A program made the translations under genes and the position numbers. Below the pieces are notes generated by a model. That model was not told where the DNA came from. It did not search any database and saw nothing but the letters and a program-made list of their open reading frames with translations. Positions 5,418 to 7,358 of a stretch of 7,358 nt of DNA are shown here, one piece after another. The stretch is from Gemmatimonadaceae bacterium (GTDB lineage Bacteria; Gemmatimonadota; Gemmatimonadetes; Gemmatimonadales; Gemmatimonadaceae). Positions within the stretch are counted from its first letter, which is position 1. Each line of letters starts with the position of its first letter. The stretch is from positions 1 to 7,358 of the forward strand of contig JANWKK010000178.1 of the NCBI GenBank assembly GCA_025451425.1. The letters are read 5' to 3'.

Positions 5418-5446
5418 CGCTCCACCAACCCCCTCGGTGAGGAGCG
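5418..5446 (+). promoter_or_regulatory. Ribosome-binding site of the sigma factor gene, paired in a predicted leader stem
   Basis: AGGAG (5440-5444), five bases before the ATG at 5450, is a good ribosome-binding site. It can pair upstream: CGCTCC (5418-5423) with GGAGCG (5441-5446), then across a 2-base bulge (GA) ACC (5424-5426) with GGT (5436-5438), leaving a 9-base loop. Most of the binding site would then be buried in the stem. This supports the start codon; regulation through the stem is inference. Confidence 0.5.
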
Positions 5447-5449
5447 TGT

Positions 5450-6343
5450 ATGGAGCAAGTGACGGAGACCAGGTCCACCAGAGGCTACTTTCGTTCTTCG
5501 CCCTCCACCGCGTTCGATCAGTACCTGCAGGATATTCAAAAACTGCCGCTGATCGACGATCCTGAGGAAGAGCGACGCCTTGCCCGGCGCGCCCAGCGGG
5601 GCGATGAGCGGGCTGCAGAGCGACTGGTGACCGCCAACCTGCGCTTTGTCATCTCCTATGTGAAGAAGTACCAGGGCCACGGGCTCGATCTCTCCGAGCT
5701 CGTCGCCATCGGGAATGAAGGACTGCTGAAGGCAGTGCGGAAGTTCGATCCAGACCAGGGCGTCAAGTTCATCTCCTACGCCGTTTGGTGGGTCCGACAG
5801 GCGGTTCTCAAGGCTCTCGCCGAGCAAACCAGGTCCGTTCGGATTCCCCTCAATCAAAACTCGCAGCTCATTCGTCTCGCGCGCGCCGAGACTATCCTCG
5901 CCCAAGTTCTGAAGCGCGATCCCACGGAAGAAGAGATCAGCCGCCTGCTGGAAGAGACGCCAGAGACGGTCCGCGCGGCGAAGCAAATGTCGGCCACCGA
6001 GGTCTCTCTCGACGCCCCTATCGACAGATCCGATCGCGAAGCATCGACCCTCGGTGAGCGGTTCGCCGGTGTCGATGGCGCAGACATCGAGGATCGCTGC
6101 GACTACAATCTCATGCGAGAGTTCATCGATCGCATTTTCCGGAAGTACCTCTCGCCGCGCGAGCGAAAGATTCTGTATCTCTATTACGGCCTCGAGGAGG
6201 GCTCCGAGGCGATGACGCTCGAGAAAATTGGCGCCCTCATGGGTGTAACGCGCGAGCGCATTCGCCAGATCAGGGAGCGGGCTTTCGAGAAGCTTCGTGA
6301 ATCGCCAGACGGCCGAGCCCTGTGCGGATTCTGGGCGGCATAG
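5450..6343 (+). CDS. RNA polymerase sigma factor, RpoD/SigA family, short form
   Basis: A 297-residue sigma-70 factor that directs RNA polymerase to -10/-35 promoters. Region 1.1 is missing. Region 1.2 is at about 20-50 (TAFDQYLQDIQKLPLI). Region 2 is at about 51-127, with LVTANLRFVISYVKKYQ for core binding and the -10 melting/recognition helix FISYAVWWVRQAVLKALAEQ at 107-126. Region 3 is at about 128-205, including the VSLDAPI...LGERF finger segment. Region 4 is at about 222-283, with LSPRERKILYLYYGL and the -35-binding helix-turn-helix MTLEKIGALMGVTRERIRQI (255-274). The sequence resembles the short primary sigma factors of Bacteroidota and related phyla more than the 600-residue proteobacterial RpoD. 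Whether it is the primary factor or a paralogue cannot be decided from the window. The start has a good ribosome-binding site. The gene is flanked by terminators on both sides, so it is probably a single-gene unit. Confidence 0.93.
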   Translation: MEQVTETRSTRGYFRSSPSTAFDQYLQDIQKLPLIDDPEEERRLARRAQRGDERAAERLVTANLRFVISYVKKYQGHGLDLSELVAIGNEGLLKAVRKFDPDQGVKFISYAVWWVRQAVLKALAEQTRSVRIPLNQNSQLIRLARAETILAQVLKRDPTEEEISRLLEETPETVRAAKQMSATEVSLDAPIDRSDREASTLGERFAGVDGADIEDRCDYNLMREFIDRIFRKYLSPRERKILYLYYGLEEGSEAMTLEKIGALMGVTRERIRQIRERAFEKLRESPDGRALCGFWAA

Positions 6344-6372
6344 AGACTTCGTAACGAGTCGATCAACAATGG

Positions 6373-6398
6373 CGGGGACCTCGAAGAGGTCCCCGTTC
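6373..6398 (+). terminator. Hairpin terminator after the sigma factor gene
   Basis: CGGGGACCTC (6373-6382), loop GAA, then GAGGTCCCCG (6386-6395): ten perfect pairs, 30 bases after the stop codon. The tail (TTCTCGTTCG) is T-rich but broken, so termination may be less tight than at 5168. Confidence 0.75.
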
Positions 6399-6443
6399 TC
6401 GTTCGTCCAAGTCTTTCGAAGGGCAGGACCAAGGGCATCCGGA

Positions 6444-6483
6444 CTAGGGATGTCAGGCTGGCCCGTAACCCCTCTGCGCCTAG
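6444..6483. repeat. Degenerate CTAG-rich remnant before the GH18-like gene
   Basis: CTAGGGATG at 6444 and GTAACCCCTCTGCGCCTAGC (ending at 6484) resemble the ends of the TTAGGGG/CTAGGGG units and their complement, with loss of the clean heptamer period. The outer CTAGG/CCTAG pair still forms an inverted repeat about 40 bases across. This gap (6344-6512, 169 bp) otherwise holds only the terminator hairpin and a TATCAT (6492-6497) that could be a -10 box without a recognisable -35. Confidence 0.35.
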
Positions 6484-6512
6484 CGCGTCGCTATCATTCG
6501 TCTCTCCTCTCC

Positions 6513-7358
6513 ATGCCGCACCGCACCCCCGTTTTCATAGACAGATCCGGCCGTCGATGGCAGCGCATTCGTCGCGCCGCCATCGCGCTTGGCGTCGTCA
6601 CGACCGCCATCGGGTTGACGCTTGGCATGAGCCTGCTATTCGCGCCGAGTATCCCGACCCTCCACCCGCAGTCGCTCACGCGGAAGCCGATCGTTAGGCT
6701 TTCCGAGCGGGCGCGCCTGCTCGTCAAGCGACGGTTTCAACAGGCGCTGGCGACGAGTAACCGGCGCGTGCCCGCCGCACGCCACGTCAATCGGATGCCG
6801 TCGGTTCCGGCCAACGGCCAGAAGGTGCCGTCAGCCGGCGATCCGGTGATTGGTGGATTCTTCGTCAATTGGGATGACAACTCGTACGCGTCCCTCGACG
6901 CCAATCTCCGGCAGCTCGATCTCGTCATTCTCGAGTGGGCATTCGTTGCCCGCGGCGGTGACTCGCTGCGCGTCGACACGCTGAACGGCAAGCGTGCGAT
7001 GGCGCGCGTGCTCGAGGAGCCGGTCGAAAGACGGCCGAAGCTCCTGTTGATGGTGAGCAACTTCAACTCGTCAGCCCAGGAGTTTGGGCAGCACGAGCTC
7101 CGCGGACTGCTGACGCGCCCCGAGGCGCGGGCACGCGCGATCGCGCAGCTCATGCAGGTCGTGCGCGCGAATGGACTGGCCGGCGTACTCGTTGACTTCG
7201 AGGCCACGGACAACTTTCCGCACCTCCACGAGCTCTCGATGCTATTCACGCGGGAGCTTGGCAACGCACTTCGACCGCTCGGCAAAACCGTCGCGTACGC
7301 CGTACCCGCTTCGATCGGAGACAGTGATTTGCGCGACATCGCGAGCTCGGTCGATCAG
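6513..7358 (+). CDS. Membrane-anchored GH18-like protein, N-terminal part (probably of a glycosyltransferase/deacetylase fusion)
   Basis: An open frame of 282 codons runs off the right edge. A basic N-terminus (RSGRRWQRIRR) precedes one hydrophobic helix (about 22-45, AAIALGVVTTAIGLTLGMSL). A linker of about 60 residues follows, then a glycoside-hydrolase-18-like barrel from about 112. That barrel contains GGFFVNWDDNSYASL (114-128), LDLVILEWAF (135-144), KLLLMVSNFN (176-185) and the strand with the presumed catalytic acid, GLAGVLVDFE (221-230; D228, E230). The FFVNWDDNSYASL opening reminds me of large bacterial proteins that join a GH18-like head to a polysaccharide deacetylase and a family 2 glycosyltransferase. 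That makes an envelope or extracellular polysaccharide role likely, but the later domains are outside the window. ATG 6513 was chosen because the basic stretch and helix follow it; an in-frame ATG at 6450 would add 21 residues. Neither has a ribosome-binding site. Confidence 0.75.
   Translation, partial: MPHRTPVFIDRSGRRWQRIRRAAIALGVVTTAIGLTLGMSLLFAPSIPTLHPQSLTRKPIVRLSERARLLVKRRFQQALATSNRRVPAARHVNRMPSVPANGQKVPSAGDPVIGGFFVNWDDNSYASLDANLRQLDLVILEWAFVARGGDSLRVDTLNGKRAMARVLEEPVERRPKLLLMVSNFNSSAQEFGQHELRGLLTRPEARARAIAQLMQVVRANGLAGVLVDFEATDNFPHLHELSMLFTRELGNALRPLGKTVAYAVPASIGDSDLRDIASSVDQ

Noticed and set aside
5258..6359. ACTCGTTACGA (5258-5268) and its complement TCGTAACGAGT (6349-6359) flanking the sigma factor gene like terminal inverted repeats
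   Set aside because: An 11-base match is expected several times by chance in a window of this size, the flanks do not match, and no transposase or target duplication is present.

Overview
The window is GC-rich bacterial chromosomal DNA carrying ordinary housekeeping and signalling genes. There are eight genes: two on the minus strand at the left (one cut by the window edge) and six on the plus strand, the last cut by the right edge. I lean towards Gemmatimonadota or a similar GC-rich soil phylum. The reasons are a short RpoD-like sigma factor without region 1.1, a soluble Hanks-type kinase with an HRDVSPGN catalytic loop, and several intergenic gaps filled with CTAG-rich heptamer repeats. This placement is inference from gene style, not from any marker comparison.

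Left part (1-1434). The first 111 bases encode, on the minus strand, the N-terminus of an acyltransferase-3 (OafA/YrhL-like) membrane protein that leaves the window. A 281-bp intergenic stretch follows, holding two imperfect direct repeats about 75 bp apart, each with an inverted repeat at its centre; copy 2 is a perfect 10-bp-arm palindrome. A minus-strand ferredoxin--NADP+ reductase of the thioredoxin-reductase-like type comes next. Only 19 bp separate its start from the divergent kinase.

Centre (1435-5210). A plus-strand series reads: Ser/Thr protein kinase, PduO-type cob(I)alamin adenosyltransferase, 3-dehydroquinate synthase (aroB), a membrane-anchored 3D-domain (putative cell-wall lytic) protein that overlaps aroB by 4 bp, and a 68-residue two-helix membrane protein. 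A strong intrinsic terminator closes the series. The gaps after the kinase and after the 3D gene are filled by related inverted-repeat elements built of 7-bp units (CTAGCAC/CTAACAC). These share an exact 19-bp segment placed 9-12 bp before the next start codon. The first element also supplies the last codons and the stop codon of the kinase.

Right part (5211-7358). An RpoD/SigA-family sigma factor gene has a candidate promoter and a leader in which the ribosome-binding site is paired in a predicted stem; a second hairpin terminator follows it. Last is the N-terminal 282 residues of a membrane-anchored GH18-like protein, probably the head of a large glycosyltransferase/deacetylase fusion. Degenerate CTAG-rich sequence also lies before both of these genes.

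The genes do not form one pathway. The plus-strand series looks like a loosely assembled housekeeping transcription unit (signalling, cofactor, aromatic amino acids, envelope). I found no phage, CRISPR, defence or biosynthetic island. The most unusual content is the family of heptamer repeats inserted at gene borders.
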